Of a DNA stretch of 64,000 bases, positions 45,150 through 55,027 are shown piece by piece. The translations under genes and the position numbers were made by a program. The stretch covers positions 1-64,000 of the forward strand of contig JAFIHF010000072.1 in assembly GCA_017848855.1 (NCBI GenBank), written 5' to 3'. Within the stretch, counting starts at the first letter, position 1. Each line of letters begins with the position of its first letter. Origin of the DNA: Rhodanobacter denitrificans (GTDB lineage Bacteria > Pseudomonadota > Gammaproteobacteria > Xanthomonadales > Rhodanobacteraceae). Below the pieces are notes generated by a model. That model was given only the letters and a program-made list of their open reading frames with translations, was not told the DNA's origin and did no database searches.

Positions 45150-45953
45150 TCACCCCGGATGGGCCAGCGACGCGAACAGCGCCAGCATCGCCAGCAGGTT
45201 GTTGCAGGCGTGGGCGATCACCGCCGGCCACAGCGAGCCCGAGCGCAGCCGCAGCCAGGCCAGCACCACGCCGAGCAGGACGAGGTTGGGCACGGCGTAC
45301 CACAGCCAGTGCAGGTCGGGCAGGTGCACCAGCGCGAACAGCGCGGCGCTGGCCAGCGCCGCCCAGCCCGCGCGCAGGCGGCGCAGCAGGGCGGACAGCA
45401 GCACGCCGCGGAACAGCAGCTCCTCCACCAGCGGGCCGATGCTGACCACCGCCAGGGTGAGCGCGATGCGCAGGCCGGGGCTGGCGCCGCTGCCCAGCTG
45501 CTTCACGTCCTGCGGCACCGCATGGCCGTGCGCGAGCAGCTCGGTGAGCTTGCCGCCGAGCAGCGGCACGGTCAGCCCCAGCAGCAGCGCGGCGAGGCAG
45601 TACGCCGCCGCGGGCGTGGAGAAACCGAAGCCGGGTGGCGTGGCCTGCGGCCATAGCCGCGGCCAGCGCGTGCGCGCCACCCACAGCGTGCCCAGCGCGG
45701 CGCCGCACAGGGTGAGGATCACCACCACGCTGCTCGCGTCCGGGCTCGCGACCAGCGTGCGCAGGTCGACGGGCGTGGCGCCATGCACGAGGCGGTAGCC
45801 GAAGCCCAGCAGCAGCGCCGCCGCGAAGCCCGTCACCACCTGCAGCACGAAGTACAGCGCGATCAGTCCCAGCGCGCTGCCGATGCCGGGCAGCCGGGGT
45901 TGGGCAACGGTCGGGGGCTGGGCGGTTGGCAGGCTGTGGTGCGGTGCATCCAT
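45150..45953 (-). CDS. CPBP-family intramembrane metalloprotease
   Basis: 267 residues, about seven to eight transmembrane helices. The CPBP/Abi motifs are present: [20 protein letters not shown] (EExxxR), [18 protein letters not shown] (FxxxH) and [17 protein letters not shown] (HxxxN/B). Relatives (Rce1-like) cleave prenylated or other membrane peptides; in bacteria some give bacteriocin self-immunity. N-terminal 25 residues are Pro-rich and cytoplasmic. Partner substrate not evident. Confidence 0.88.
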   Translation of the reverse strand: MDAPHHSLPTAQPPTVAQPRLPGIGSALGLIALYFVLQVVTGFAAALLLGFGYRLVHGATPVDLRTLVASPDASSVVVILTLCGAALGTLWVARTRWPRLWPQATPPGFGFSTPAAAYCLAALLLGLTVPLLGGKLTELLAHGHAVPQDVKQLGSGASPGLRIALTLAVVSIGPLVEELLFRGVLLSALLRRLRAGWAALASAALFALVHLPDLHWLWYAVPNLVLLGVVLAWLRLRSGSLWPAVIAHACNNLLAMLALFASLAHPG

Positions 45954-46194
45954 CGGACTTGGAACCCGTGCGCCTGATGGACGAAATCGCCGGAACGCGC
46001 GGCGCCGCACCCCGATGCCCCATCTTGGGGGCGCGTGCGGACCGGCGCAATACGCCAACCGGCACGGCCGGGGCGGCGTTCGGGAGCGTGAACCGGCGCG
46101 GGTCACGCGCACGGCCCCCGCGCGGAGGCACGGCGACGCAGCTTGTATAGTGGTCGGCCTTGTCCCGGAGCACGACCGCGCAGACGCGCCTCCC

Positions 46195-47748
46195 ATGTTC
46201 GCATTCGACTGGCTCGCCGATCCCGCCGCCTGGGCCGGTCTCCTCACCCTGGTGGTGCTGGAGATCGTGCTGGGCATCGACAACCTCGTCTTCGTCGCGA
46301 TCCTCGCCGACAAGCTGCCGGCGCAGCAGCGCGACCGCGCCCGCCTGATGGGCCTGGGCCTCGCGCTGGCGATGCGCCTGCTGCTGCTGGCGGCGATGTC
46401 CTGGCTGGTGCGGCTGACCGCGCCGATCCTCGCCTGGCACGGCTTCGCGCTGTCGTGGCGCGACATCATCCTGCTGCTGGGCGGCGCCTTCCTGCTGTTC
46501 AAGGCCACGCTGGAACTGCACGAGCGGCTGGAGGGCGACGACGAGCGCGACGCCGGCGAGCGCGCCCGCGCGCGCTTCTGGCTGGTGGTGGCGCAGATCG
46601 TGGCGCTGGACCTGGTGTTCTCGCTGGATTCGGTGATCACCGCGGTGGGCATGGTCGATCATCTGACGGTGATGATGGTCGCGGTGGTGATCGCGATGAT
46701 CCTGATGATCGGCGCCAGCAAGCCGCTCACCGCGTTCATCAACGCGCGGCCCACGGTGGTGATCCTGTGCCTGTCGTTCCTGCTGATGATCGGCTTCAGC
46801 CTGGTCGCCGAGGCGTTCGGCTTCCACATCCCGAAGGGCTACCTGTACGCGGCGATCGGCTTCTCGATCATGATCGAGGCGTTCAACCAGACCATGCGCC
46901 GCAACCGCCAGCGCAGCCTGTTCAGCAGCTCGCGCACGCTGCGCGACCGCACCGCGCAGGCGGTGCTGCGCCTGCTCGGCGCCGGCGGCGAGGACGAGGA
47001 GGACGCGCCCAAGGCCGCCGCCGTGGCGGCCGAGAGTGGTGGCGCGGTGTTCGGCAAGGACGAGCTGGCGATGGTGCAGGGCGTGCTCGACCTCGCGCAC
47101 CGGCCGGTGCGCTCGATCATGACGCCGCGGCCGGAGATCAGCTGGATCGACCCGCGCGAGGATGCGGAAAAACTGCGTGCCGAGGTCGCCGCCTCCAGCC
47201 ACCACTGGCTGCCGGTAGCCGGCGACGATCTCGACCAGCTGGTCGGCGTGGCCACCTCGCGCGACCTCTTGGCCAGCCTGCTCGAACACGGCCGCATCGA
47301 CGCCGAGCGCGTGGTGCGCAAGCCGATGACCGTGCTGGAATCGCTCTCCGTGCTGCGCCTGATCGACGCGTTCCGCCGCTCGCCGCTGCAGGTGGCGCTG
47401 GTGGTGGACGAGTACGGCAGCGTGCTCGGCCTCGTCACCCCGGCCGACGTGCTGGAAGTGATCGCCGGCGAATTCCCCGACGAGGACAGCGGCGACCCCG
47501 CCGCGGTGCAGGAGCCCGGCGGCGCCTGGCTGCTGGACGCCAGCCTCGACCTGCGCCGGGTGGAGCACCTGCTGGGCCGCCAGCTGGAAAGCGGCGACGG
47601 CTTCTCCACCCTCGCCGGCTACGTGCTGCAGCAGCTGGGCCGGCTGCCCGCGGTGGGCGACCGCTTCGCCAGCGAAGGGCTGGCGTTCGAGGTGGTGGCG
47701 ATGGACGGTGCGCGCATCGGGCGGCTGCGCGTGGTGCCGGCGGCCTGA
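46195..47748 (+). CDS. TerC-CBS-CorC domain membrane protein (YoaE/YegH type)
   Basis: 517 residues. TerC membrane domain (about 1-250) with acidic helix motifs [20 protein letters not shown] and [20 protein letters not shown]. Two CBS domains follow ([16 protein letters not shown] to [40 protein letters not shown]) and a C-terminal CorC/HlyC transporter-associated domain ([32 protein letters not shown]). TerC proteins are linked to metal-ion, notably manganese, efflux or metallation of exported proteins; for this fused subtype the role is not settled. TATAGT at 46146-46151 could be a -10 element. Confidence 0.88.
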   Translation: MFAFDWLADPAAWAGLLTLVVLEIVLGIDNLVFVAILADKLPAQQRDRARLMGLGLALAMRLLLLAAMSWLVRLTAPILAWHGFALSWRDIILLLGGAFLLFKATLELHERLEGDDERDAGERARARFWLVVAQIVALDLVFSLDSVITAVGMVDHLTVMMVAVVIAMILMIGASKPLTAFINARPTVVILCLSFLLMIGFSLVAEAFGFHIPKGYLYAAIGFSIMIEAFNQTMRRNRQRSLFSSSRTLRDRTAQAVLRLLGAGGEDEEDAPKAAAVAAESGGAVFGKDELAMVQGVLDLAHRPVRSIMTPRPEISWIDPREDAEKLRAEVAASSHHWLPVAGDDLDQLVGVATSRDLLASLLEHGRIDAERVVRKPMTVLESLSVLRLIDAFRRSPLQVALVVDEYGSVLGLVTPADVLEVIAGEFPDEDSGDPAAVQEPGGAWLLDASLDLRRVEHLLGRQLESGDGFSTLAGYVLQQLGRLPAVGDRFASEGLAFEVVAMDGARIGRLRVVPAA

Positions 47749-47759
47749 CGGCCGGCAGG

Positions 47760-47876
47760 AGTGAGTGAAGAGGAGTGAGAAGTGAGAGAAGAGCAGCGAA
47801 CCGCCGCCGATGCTTTCTCTATCTACTCACTCCTCTTCACTCACTTCCCGCGGTCGTGCGCCCGGCGCGCGACCGC
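47760..47876. terminator. Long inverted repeat and hairpin between convergent genes
   Basis: A perfect 20-bp inverted repeat has arms AGTGAGTGAAGAGGAGTGAG at 47760-47779 and its complement at 47826-47845, with a 46-base loop. It is followed by a compact GC hairpin GCGGTCG...CGACCGC around 47849-47875. The convergent terC-like and MAPEG genes end on either side, so a bidirectional terminator is the simplest reading. The 20-bp arms are not repeated elsewhere in the window. Confidence 0.6.
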
Positions 47877-47884
47877 GAATGCAG

Positions 47885-48280
47885 CTAGCCGCCCAGCAGC
47901 GCGCGCCCCGTGCCGAACGCCGCCAGCAGCAGCACCGCCGTCCAGGCCAGCATGCCCAGCGCGTAGCCGCCTTCGCGCTTGCTGGCCTCCTTGATGTAGG
48001 CCACGGCGTACCACACGCGGCCGAGCACCCACACCAGCCCGGCGAGGCCGGCCCACGCGCCCAGCCCGTAGTGCGCGGCCAGCCACAGCAGCGGCAGGAA
48101 CATCACCGCGGATTCCAGCGTGTTCATCTGCACCCGGAACGTGCGTTCGAACGCCGGGTGGCCGCTGGTGGCCGGCGCCTTGATGCCGTACTTGCCCCGC
48201 GCGAACCCCACCGCGGCGGCGGTACCGAACATCAGCAGCACGGCGAGCAGGGTGACCAGGGCGGGCAGTTGCTGGAGCAT
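47885..48280 (-). CDS. MAPEG-family membrane protein
   Basis: 131 residues with four transmembrane helices. MAPEG pattern: RGKYGIKAPATSGHPAFERT then FRVQMNTLESAVMFLPLLWL, and VWVLGRVWYAVAYIKEASKR. Eukaryotic relatives are glutathione transferases and leukotriene synthases; bacterial members are mostly uncharacterised, and glutathione-dependent activity is possible. The start at 48280 follows GAGGTTCGCC. Confidence 0.88.
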   Translation of the reverse strand: MLQQLPALVTLLAVLLMFGTAAAVGFARGKYGIKAPATSGHPAFERTFRVQMNTLESAVMFLPLLWLAAHYGLGAWAGLAGLVWVLGRVWYAVAYIKEASKREGGYALGMLAWTAVLLLAAFGTGRALLGG

Positions 48281-48378
48281 GGCGAACCTCGTGGCGGAAT
48301 GGGCCGCCACTGTAGCGGTTTGGCGTCGCGGCCGGGGAGGCGCTATCGTCGCCACGGGCAGCGCAGAGGAACGCAGAG

Positions 48379-49248
48379 ATGGATTGGCAGAAAGGCGAAA
48401 CCAGCAGCAACGTCGAGGTCGACGACAGCGGTGGCGGCGGTGGCGGCGGCATGGGCTTCGGCGGCGGCCGCGGGCTGGGCATCGGCGGCATCCTGATCCT
48501 GGCCATCATCGGCTGGGTATTCTTCAAGAACCCGCTGGCGCTGCTGGACCAGGGCGGCCAGCCGGGCGCGGCGGCGCCCACCAGCAGCCAGCCGGCGCAG
48601 GTCGATCCCGAGCAGAAGCTGTTCGTGGAGAAGGTCCTGGGCTCCACCGAGAAGACCTGGAGCGATCTTTTCTCCGGTTCCGGGCGCCAGTACGTCGATC
48701 CGAAGCTGGTGCTGTTCTCGGGCGGTGTGAACACCGCTTGCGGCGCCGCCTCCACCGCGGTGGGGCCGTTCTACTGCCCGGGCGACAAGCAGATCTACCT
48801 CGACCTGGATTTCTTCCGCGAGCTGCAGGACCGCTTCCACGCCAGCGGCGACTTCGCGCGCGCCTACGTGATCGCGCACGAGGTGGGCCACCACGTGCAG
48901 GACGAGCTGGGCGTCTTCGCCAAGGTGCGCCAGTTGCAGCAGCGCGGCGCGCCGATGGACGGTGCCGACGGCCTCTCGGTGCGCCAGGAACTGCAGGCCG
49001 ACTGCTTCGCCGGCGTGTGGGCGAACCGCACCCAGCAGCGCCTGGCCTGGCTGCAACCCGGCGACGTCGAATCCGCGCTCAACGCCGCCAGCCAGATCGG
49101 CGACGACACCTTGCAGCGCGAGGCGCGCGGCACCGTGGTGCCCGATTCCTTCACCCACGGCACCTCGGCGCAGCGGGTGAAATGGTTCAAGACCGGCATG
49201 GACAGCGGCGACGTCAACAGCTGCAACACCTTTGCCGGCGAACCCTGA
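48379..49248 (+). CDS. ypfJ: YpfJ-type neutral zinc metallopeptidase
   Basis: 289 residues. A Gly-rich N-terminus (MDWQKGETSSNVEVDDSGGG, then GGRG) precedes one transmembrane helix (GIGGILILAIIGWVFF). The peptidase domain has CPGDKQIYLDLDFFRELQDR, the zinc motif HEVGHH (His167, Glu168, His171 in VIAHEVGHHVQDELG), and ELQADCFAGVWA supplying a further ligand. The C-terminal SFTHGTSAQRVKWFKTGMDS is a family signature. Orientation suggests a periplasmic or membrane-bound catalytic domain; the substrate is unknown. Confidence 0.92.
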   Translation: MDWQKGETSSNVEVDDSGGGGGGGMGFGGGRGLGIGGILILAIIGWVFFKNPLALLDQGGQPGAAAPTSSQPAQVDPEQKLFVEKVLGSTEKTWSDLFSGSGRQYVDPKLVLFSGGVNTACGAASTAVGPFYCPGDKQIYLDLDFFRELQDRFHASGDFARAYVIAHEVGHHVQDELGVFAKVRQLQQRGAPMDGADGLSVRQELQADCFAGVWANRTQQRLAWLQPGDVESALNAASQIGDDTLQREARGTVVPDSFTHGTSAQRVKWFKTGMDSGDVNSCNTFAGEP

Positions 49249-49318
49249 GGCGCGTCGGCACCGCTGGAATTAGAATGCGCCCCTGCGCGCCGCGGGGCGC
49301 GCATTCGTTCCGGCCTGC

Positions 49319-49690
49319 ATGATCCACCCCTGCCTCACCTGCGGCGCCTGCTGCGCCCATTTCCGCATCGCCTTCCACTGGGCCGAAACCGACCCCGCGC
49401 AGGGCGGCACGGTGCCCGCCGAGCTCACCGAGAAGCTCGACCCGCACCGCGTGGTGATGCGCGGCACGCATGCACCGCCGATGCGCTGCGTGGCCCTGGT
49501 GGGCGAGATCGGCAAGGCCGCGCACTGCGGCATCCACCCGATCAAGCCTTCGGTGTGCCGCGAGGTGGAACCCTCGTGGGAGTTCGGCCGGCCCAGCCCG
49601 CAGTGCGACAAGGGGCGCCTCGCCCACGGCCTGCGCCCGCTGACGCCGGAAGACTGGATCGGCGTCGACGGGGCAGGGCAGGCGGCCTGA
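49319..49690 (+). CDS. YkgJ-family cysteine-cluster protein
   Basis: 123 residues. Cysteines CLTCGACCAHF at the N-terminus, MRCVAL, HCGIHPIKPSVCREVEPSW and SPQCDKG match the YkgJ/zinc-iron chelating pattern. It presumably binds a metal or Fe-S cluster; the cellular role is not known. Convergent with the peroxiredoxin gene, 12 bases apart. Confidence 0.9.
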   Translation: MIHPCLTCGACCAHFRIAFHWAETDPAQGGTVPAELTEKLDPHRVVMRGTHAPPMRCVALVGEIGKAAHCGIHPIKPSVCREVEPSWEFGRPSPQCDKGRLAHGLRPLTPEDWIGVDGAGQAA

Positions 49691-49702
49691 GGCGTCCGCC
49701 GT

Positions 49703-50317
49703 TCAGGGCGCGGCGCCCTTCTGCAGGCGCTGCACGATGGCCAGCGACTTGCTGACGTGATCCTGCGGCCGCAGATGGTCGGCGTCCGAGGAAAACGCCG
49801 CAATGACCTTGCCATCGCGCCCGATCACGAAGGTGGTGCGCGGGATGAAGCCGTGGTCGATGGCCTGGCCGCGCACGTCGGTCATGCCGGGTTGCGCCGG
49901 CTGCAGCGCGAGGCCGTAGGATGCTGCGATCCTGCCGTTGGCGTCGGAGGCGACCGGGAACTTGCCGGCGCAGTAGTTCGGGTCGGACGAGAAGTCGTTG
50001 AGCCGCTGGATGCTGTCGGCGGAGACGCCGATGATGGTGGCGCCGGCCTTGTCGAAGCTGGCCTTCTGCGTGGCGAAGGTGTGCGCCTCGATGTCGCAGC
50101 CGCCGGTGTAGGCCGCCGGGTAGAAATACACCACCACCGGCCCCTTCTTCAGCGCGTCCCGCAGCGAGAAGCTGAAATCCTTGCCGGCGAGGCTGGCCTC
50201 GGCGGTGAAGTCCGGCGCCTTGGCGCCCTGGCCCAGCGCGGCGAAGGCCGGCACGGACAGCAACACGGAAGCCGCGAGCGCGCCCGCGGTCATGAGGTGC
50301 AGGTGGCGGTTTTTCAT
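49703..50317 (-). CDS. Exported peroxiredoxin (PrxQ/AhpC-TSA type)
   Basis: 204 residues with a signal peptide (MKNRHLHLMTAGALAASVLL to AFA). The thioredoxin-fold peroxiredoxin domain has VVVYFYPAAYTGGCDIEAHT, with peroxidatic Cys74, and a possible resolving Cys116 in DPNYCAGKFPV. Further pattern: IIGVSADSIQRLNDF and IPRTTFVIGRDGKVIAAF. It would reduce peroxides in the periplasm. A reductant is unknown; DipZ is one candidate in this window. Confidence 0.88.
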   Translation of the reverse strand: MKNRHLHLMTAGALAASVLLSVPAFAALGQGAKAPDFTAEASLAGKDFSFSLRDALKKGPVVVYFYPAAYTGGCDIEAHTFATQKASFDKAGATIIGVSADSIQRLNDFSSDPNYCAGKFPVASDANGRIAASYGLALQPAQPGMTDVRGQAIDHGFIPRTTFVIGRDGKVIAAFSSDADHLRPQDHVSKSLAIVQRLQKGAAP

Positions 50318-50440
50318 GGCAGTCGTCCTCTCGTTGGATGGGGATGGGCCAACGCGCAGCGCGGTGCAGCCGTGCTGTTGCGACTCGCGTGGTGCGGCCT
50401 TGGTTCCCACGGCGGCGACGGTACACCCGTGCCGGCACCG

Positions 50441-51247
50441 TCATCGTGAAGCGACGGCGGACGCACTGTCGAAGCGGTAGATATCCATCGCGAGGAAGCC
50501 GAGGTCGATGCCGGCGTCGATGCGCTGCACCTGCGCGCCGTCGCCGGCCGCGCCCAGCGCGAAGAACAGCGGCAACAGGTGCTCGTCGGTGGGATGGGCG
50601 CGCTGCGCGAACGGCGCCTGGCGGCGGTAGTCGAGCAGGGTGGCGGTGTCGCCCTCGTGCAGCTTGCGCTCGATCCAGCCGATGAACGGACGCACGTACG
50701 GCGCCTCGCGCTCAGCGCCGTAGCCGGCGCGGAAATCGTGCAGGTTGTGGGTGATGCTGCCCGAGCCGATCAGCAGCACGCCCTGCCCGCGCAGCGGCGC
50801 CAGCGCGCGGCCCAGCGCGAGCTGGTGCGCGGGCCCCAGCTCGGGCTGGATCGAGATCGGCACCACCGGGATGTCGGCTTCCGGATAGAGCAGGCGCAGC
50901 GGCACCCAGGCGCCGTGATCCAGCCCGCGCTGCGGATCGAGCTGCGGCGCGAGGCCGGCCTGGTCGAGCAGCTCCATCACGCGCGCGGCCAGCGTCGGCG
51001 CGCCCGGCGCCGGATAGCGCAACCGGTACAGCTCGGGCGGGAAGCCGTGGAAATCGTGGATGGTTTCGGGCTGCGCCGCGCCGCCCACCAGCGGCGTGTG
51101 CGCCAGCCAGTGCGCGCTGGCGATCACGATGGCCGCGGGGCGCGGCAGCGCCTGCGCCAGTTCCGCCAGCCGCGCGCCGGTGGCGCCGGGCTGCAACGCG
51201 GTCATCGGCGAACCGTGGGAGACGTACAGGCTGGGCAGGGTGGGCAT
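50441..51247 (-). CDS. ygiD: 4,5-DOPA-extradiol-dioxygenase-like protein YgiD
   Basis: 268 residues, LigB-superfamily. Metal ligands are expected in SLYVSHGSP (His11), ASAHWLAH and LDHGAWVPLRLLYPEADIPV; SGSITHNLHDFR and HPTDEHLLPLFFALGA complete the conserved set. Family members open aromatic diols such as L-DOPA with a non-heme metal. The physiological substrate in bacteria is unclear. Lone gene beside repeats. Confidence 0.92.
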   Translation of the reverse strand: MPTLPSLYVSHGSPMTALQPGATGARLAELAQALPRPAAIVIASAHWLAHTPLVGGAAQPETIHDFHGFPPELYRLRYPAPGAPTLAARVMELLDQAGLAPQLDPQRGLDHGAWVPLRLLYPEADIPVVPISIQPELGPAHQLALGRALAPLRGQGVLLIGSGSITHNLHDFRAGYGAEREAPYVRPFIGWIERKLHEGDTATLLDYRRQAPFAQRAHPTDEHLLPLFFALGAAGDGAQVQRIDAGIDLGFLAMDIYRFDSASAVASR

Positions 51248-51325
51248 GGCGGATCGCCTCGTGGGTGATCGTCCCAAGATAGTGGCGTTCGCGGGATTTG
51301 CAGCGGGGGTGTAGCGAACGCAGCG

Positions 51326-51457
51326 TTGCCCTGCGGAAACGCCGCTGCGTAGGTCGGGCGTAGGTCGGGCTTCAGCCCGACACCATCGCAAGGTAGGTCG
51401 GGCTTCAGCCCGACATCACGCCAAGGCATGTCGGGCTGAAGCCCGACCTACATCGAC
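51326..51457. repeat. REP array, left copy flanking a TA module
   Basis: A mosaic unit: TTGCCCTGCGGAAACGCCG, then GTCGGGCTTCAGCCCGAC twice in direct orientation and once inverted as TCGGGCTGAAGCCCGA. The same unit in the same order and orientation is at 52169-52298. Elsewhere the GTCGGGCTTCAGCCCGAC core occurs at 23940 and 24070. 51248-51522 holds nothing else. Confidence 0.88.
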
Positions 51458-51522
51458 CGCTGCGGTTGCCGCCGCCTACGCCTCGCCTTACGATGAGGTA
51501 AGGAAATGCCGAGAGGTGCGCC

Positions 51523-51771
51523 ATGACTACTGCAACGCTGACGTCCAAAGGCCAGGTGACCATCCCCGCCGTGGTGCGCTCGGGCCTGGGCGTGGGTACG
51601 GGCGACCGCATCGAGTTCATCGAGATCGCGCCGGGGCGCTATGAAGTCATCGCGGCGACCCTGCCGGTGACGGCCCTGAAAGGCCTCGTCGCCAAGCCGC
51701 GGCACGCCGTCAGCATCGAGACCATGAACGCCGCGGTGCGCCAGCGTGCGGCCAAGGCGCTGGCGAAGTGA
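51523..51771 (+). CDS. AbrB/MazE-fold antitoxin (VapB-type)
   Basis: 82 residues. SpoVT/AbrB swapped-hairpin DNA-binding domain: TTATLTSKGQVTIPAVVRSG, then LGVGTGDRIEFIEIAPGRYE. A helical C-terminal tail (HAVSIETMNAAVRQRAAKAL) would cover the toxin. The stop overlaps the GTG start of the PIN-domain toxin gene. The module is enclosed by about 130-bp direct repeats. Start follows GAGAGGTGCGCC. Confidence 0.9.
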   Translation: MTTATLTSKGQVTIPAVVRSGLGVGTGDRIEFIEIAPGRYEVIAATLPVTALKGLVAKPRHAVSIETMNAAVRQRAAKALAK

Positions 51772-52163
51772 TCGGGCTGGATACCAACGTGCTGGTGCGT
51801 TATCTCGCCCAGGACGACCCGAAGCAGGCCGCCCTGGCGACCCGACTGGTGGAGTCGCTGACGCCCGCCGCGCCGGGTTTCGTCTCGCACGTGGTGCTGG
51901 CCGAAACGGTGTGGGTGCTGGAGTCGTGCTACGCCGCCGACGCCGCGCGTATCGACGCGGTGGTCGAGGCCTTGCTGCGTGCCGAGTCGATCCAGGTCGA
52001 GCGTGCCGAGCTGGTCTGGCGGGCGTTGCGGCGGTTCCGGGAAAGCCGCGGCGACTTTTCCGACACGCTGGTCACCGAGCTGGCGATGGATGCGGGTTGC
52101 CGCGTCATCCACACGTTCGACCGCGGCGCGGCGAAACGCGCAGGTATGACGCTGCTCGCCTGA
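51768..52163 (+). CDS. vapC: PIN-domain ribonuclease toxin (VapC family)
   Basis: 131 residues from a GTG overlapping the antitoxin stop. PIN acidic residues: IGLDTNVLVRYLAQDDPKQA (Asp near residue 5), VLAETVWVLESCYAA (Glu), SRGDFSDTLVTELAMDAG (Asp) and IHTFDRGAAKRAGM (Asp). VapC enzymes cut tRNA or rRNA. Complete and likely active. Confidence 0.9.
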   Translation: MIGLDTNVLVRYLAQDDPKQAALATRLVESLTPAAPGFVSHVVLAETVWVLESCYAADAARIDAVVEALLRAESIQVERAELVWRALRRFRESRGDFSDTLVTELAMDAGCRVIHTFDRGAAKRAGMTLLA

Positions 52164-52168
52164 ACCGC

Positions 52169-52298
52169 TTGCCTTGCGGAAACGCCGATGCGGCGACCGG
52201 GCGTGGGTCGGGTTTCAACCCGACACCATCGCAGGGTAGGTCGGGCTTCAGCCCGACATCACGGCAAGGCATGTCGGGCTGAAGCCCGACCCACATCC
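52169..52298. repeat. REP array, right copy flanking a TA module
   Basis: Direct-orientation copy of 51326-51457 offset by 843 bases, with the same three GTCGGG...CCCGAC units and the same spacers (ACACCATCGCA, ATCACG, AAGGCAT). It starts 6 bases after the vapC stop and ends before the helicase gene. Confidence 0.88.
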
Positions 52299-52312
52299 AA
52301 CCAACGCGCGAC

Positions 52313-54145
<1,833 letters not shown>

Positions 54146-54232
54146 GGGGTACCTCGGGGTGGCATGCGCGGCGGCATGCGGGAGAATGGGCGGCATTGTA
54201 CCAGTCCCCACGCCGCCCATCGGGAGAACAGC

Positions 54233-54982
54233 ATGCAGAACCGACTGAAAGACCGCATCGCGCTGGTCACCGGCGCCTCCTCCGGCATCGGCGAGGCCAC
54301 CGCGCTGGAACTGGCGCGGCAGGGCGCCAGGGTGGCGATCGCCGCGCGCCGGCGCGAGCGGCTCGATGCCCTGGCGAAGGAGCTGGCCGCGCTCGGCGCC
54401 GAGCCGCTGGTGTTGACCGCCGACCTCGCCGACGAAGCCGATGCGCAGCGCATCGTGCGCGAAACCGAAGCGCATTTCGGCCGCCTCGACATCCTCGTCA
54501 ACAACGCCGGCGTGATGTACCTGGAACCGGTCGCCGAGGCCGACCTGGTCCGCTGGCGGCACATGCTGGAGCTCAACGTGCTCGGCCTGATCGCCGCCAC
54601 CCAGGCCGCGCTGGCCGGCATGCGCGCGCGGCGCGACGGCCACATCGTCAACATCTCCTCCACCGCCGGGCGCATCGCCAACCCCAATGCGGGCGGCTAC
54701 GCGGCCACCAAGTTCGGCGTGGTGGCGTTCTCCGAAGCGCTGCGCCGCGAGGTGTACAAGGACAACATCCGCGTCAGCGTGATCGAGCCCGGCGCGGTGG
54801 CGACCGAGCTGCGCGAGCACATCGGCCATGCCGCGACCAGGGACGCGCTCAACGCCTGGGCGGAAAGCATGCGCCAGCTGCAAAGCCAGGACATCGCCGA
54901 GGTGATCGCCTTCTGCGTGAGCCGGCCGGCGCACGTCAACATCAACGAAGTGCTGGTGCGGCCGACCGACCAGGAGCGCTGA
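54233..54982 (+). CDS. Short-chain dehydrogenase/reductase (classical SDR)
   Basis: 249 residues. Cofactor motif ALVTGASSGIGEATALELAR, NNAGV at LVNNAGVMYLEP, catalytic Ser in VNISSTAGRIANP, YxxxK in GGYAATKFGVVAFSEAL, then VSVIEPGAVATELREHIG. The basic residues after the first strand (ARRRERL) favour NADP(H). The closest type is YdfG/clavulanate-dehydrogenase-like SDRs; the substrate is unknown. Start follows GGGAGAACAGC. Confidence 0.9.
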   Translation: MQNRLKDRIALVTGASSGIGEATALELARQGARVAIAARRRERLDALAKELAALGAEPLVLTADLADEADAQRIVRETEAHFGRLDILVNNAGVMYLEPVAEADLVRWRHMLELNVLGLIAATQAALAGMRARRDGHIVNISSTAGRIANPNAGGYAATKFGVVAFSEALRREVYKDNIRVSVIEPGAVATELREHIGHAATRDALNAWAESMRQLQSQDIAEVIAFCVSRPAHVNINEVLVRPTDQER

Positions 54983-55027
54983 CCAGGCGGTGCGCCTGCG
55001 CGGGCATCACGCCGCTGCGTGTCGTCC

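Noticed and set aside
45980-46194. yybP-ykoY manganese riboswitch upstream of the TerC-family gene
   Set aside because: The leader is GC-rich with palindromes but I could not find the conserved riboswitch core.
51326-52298. CRISPR-like array because of repeated GTCGGGCTTCAGCCCGAC
   Set aside because: Units alternate orientation, spacers are few, short and repeated between arrays, and no cas genes are present. This is a REP array.
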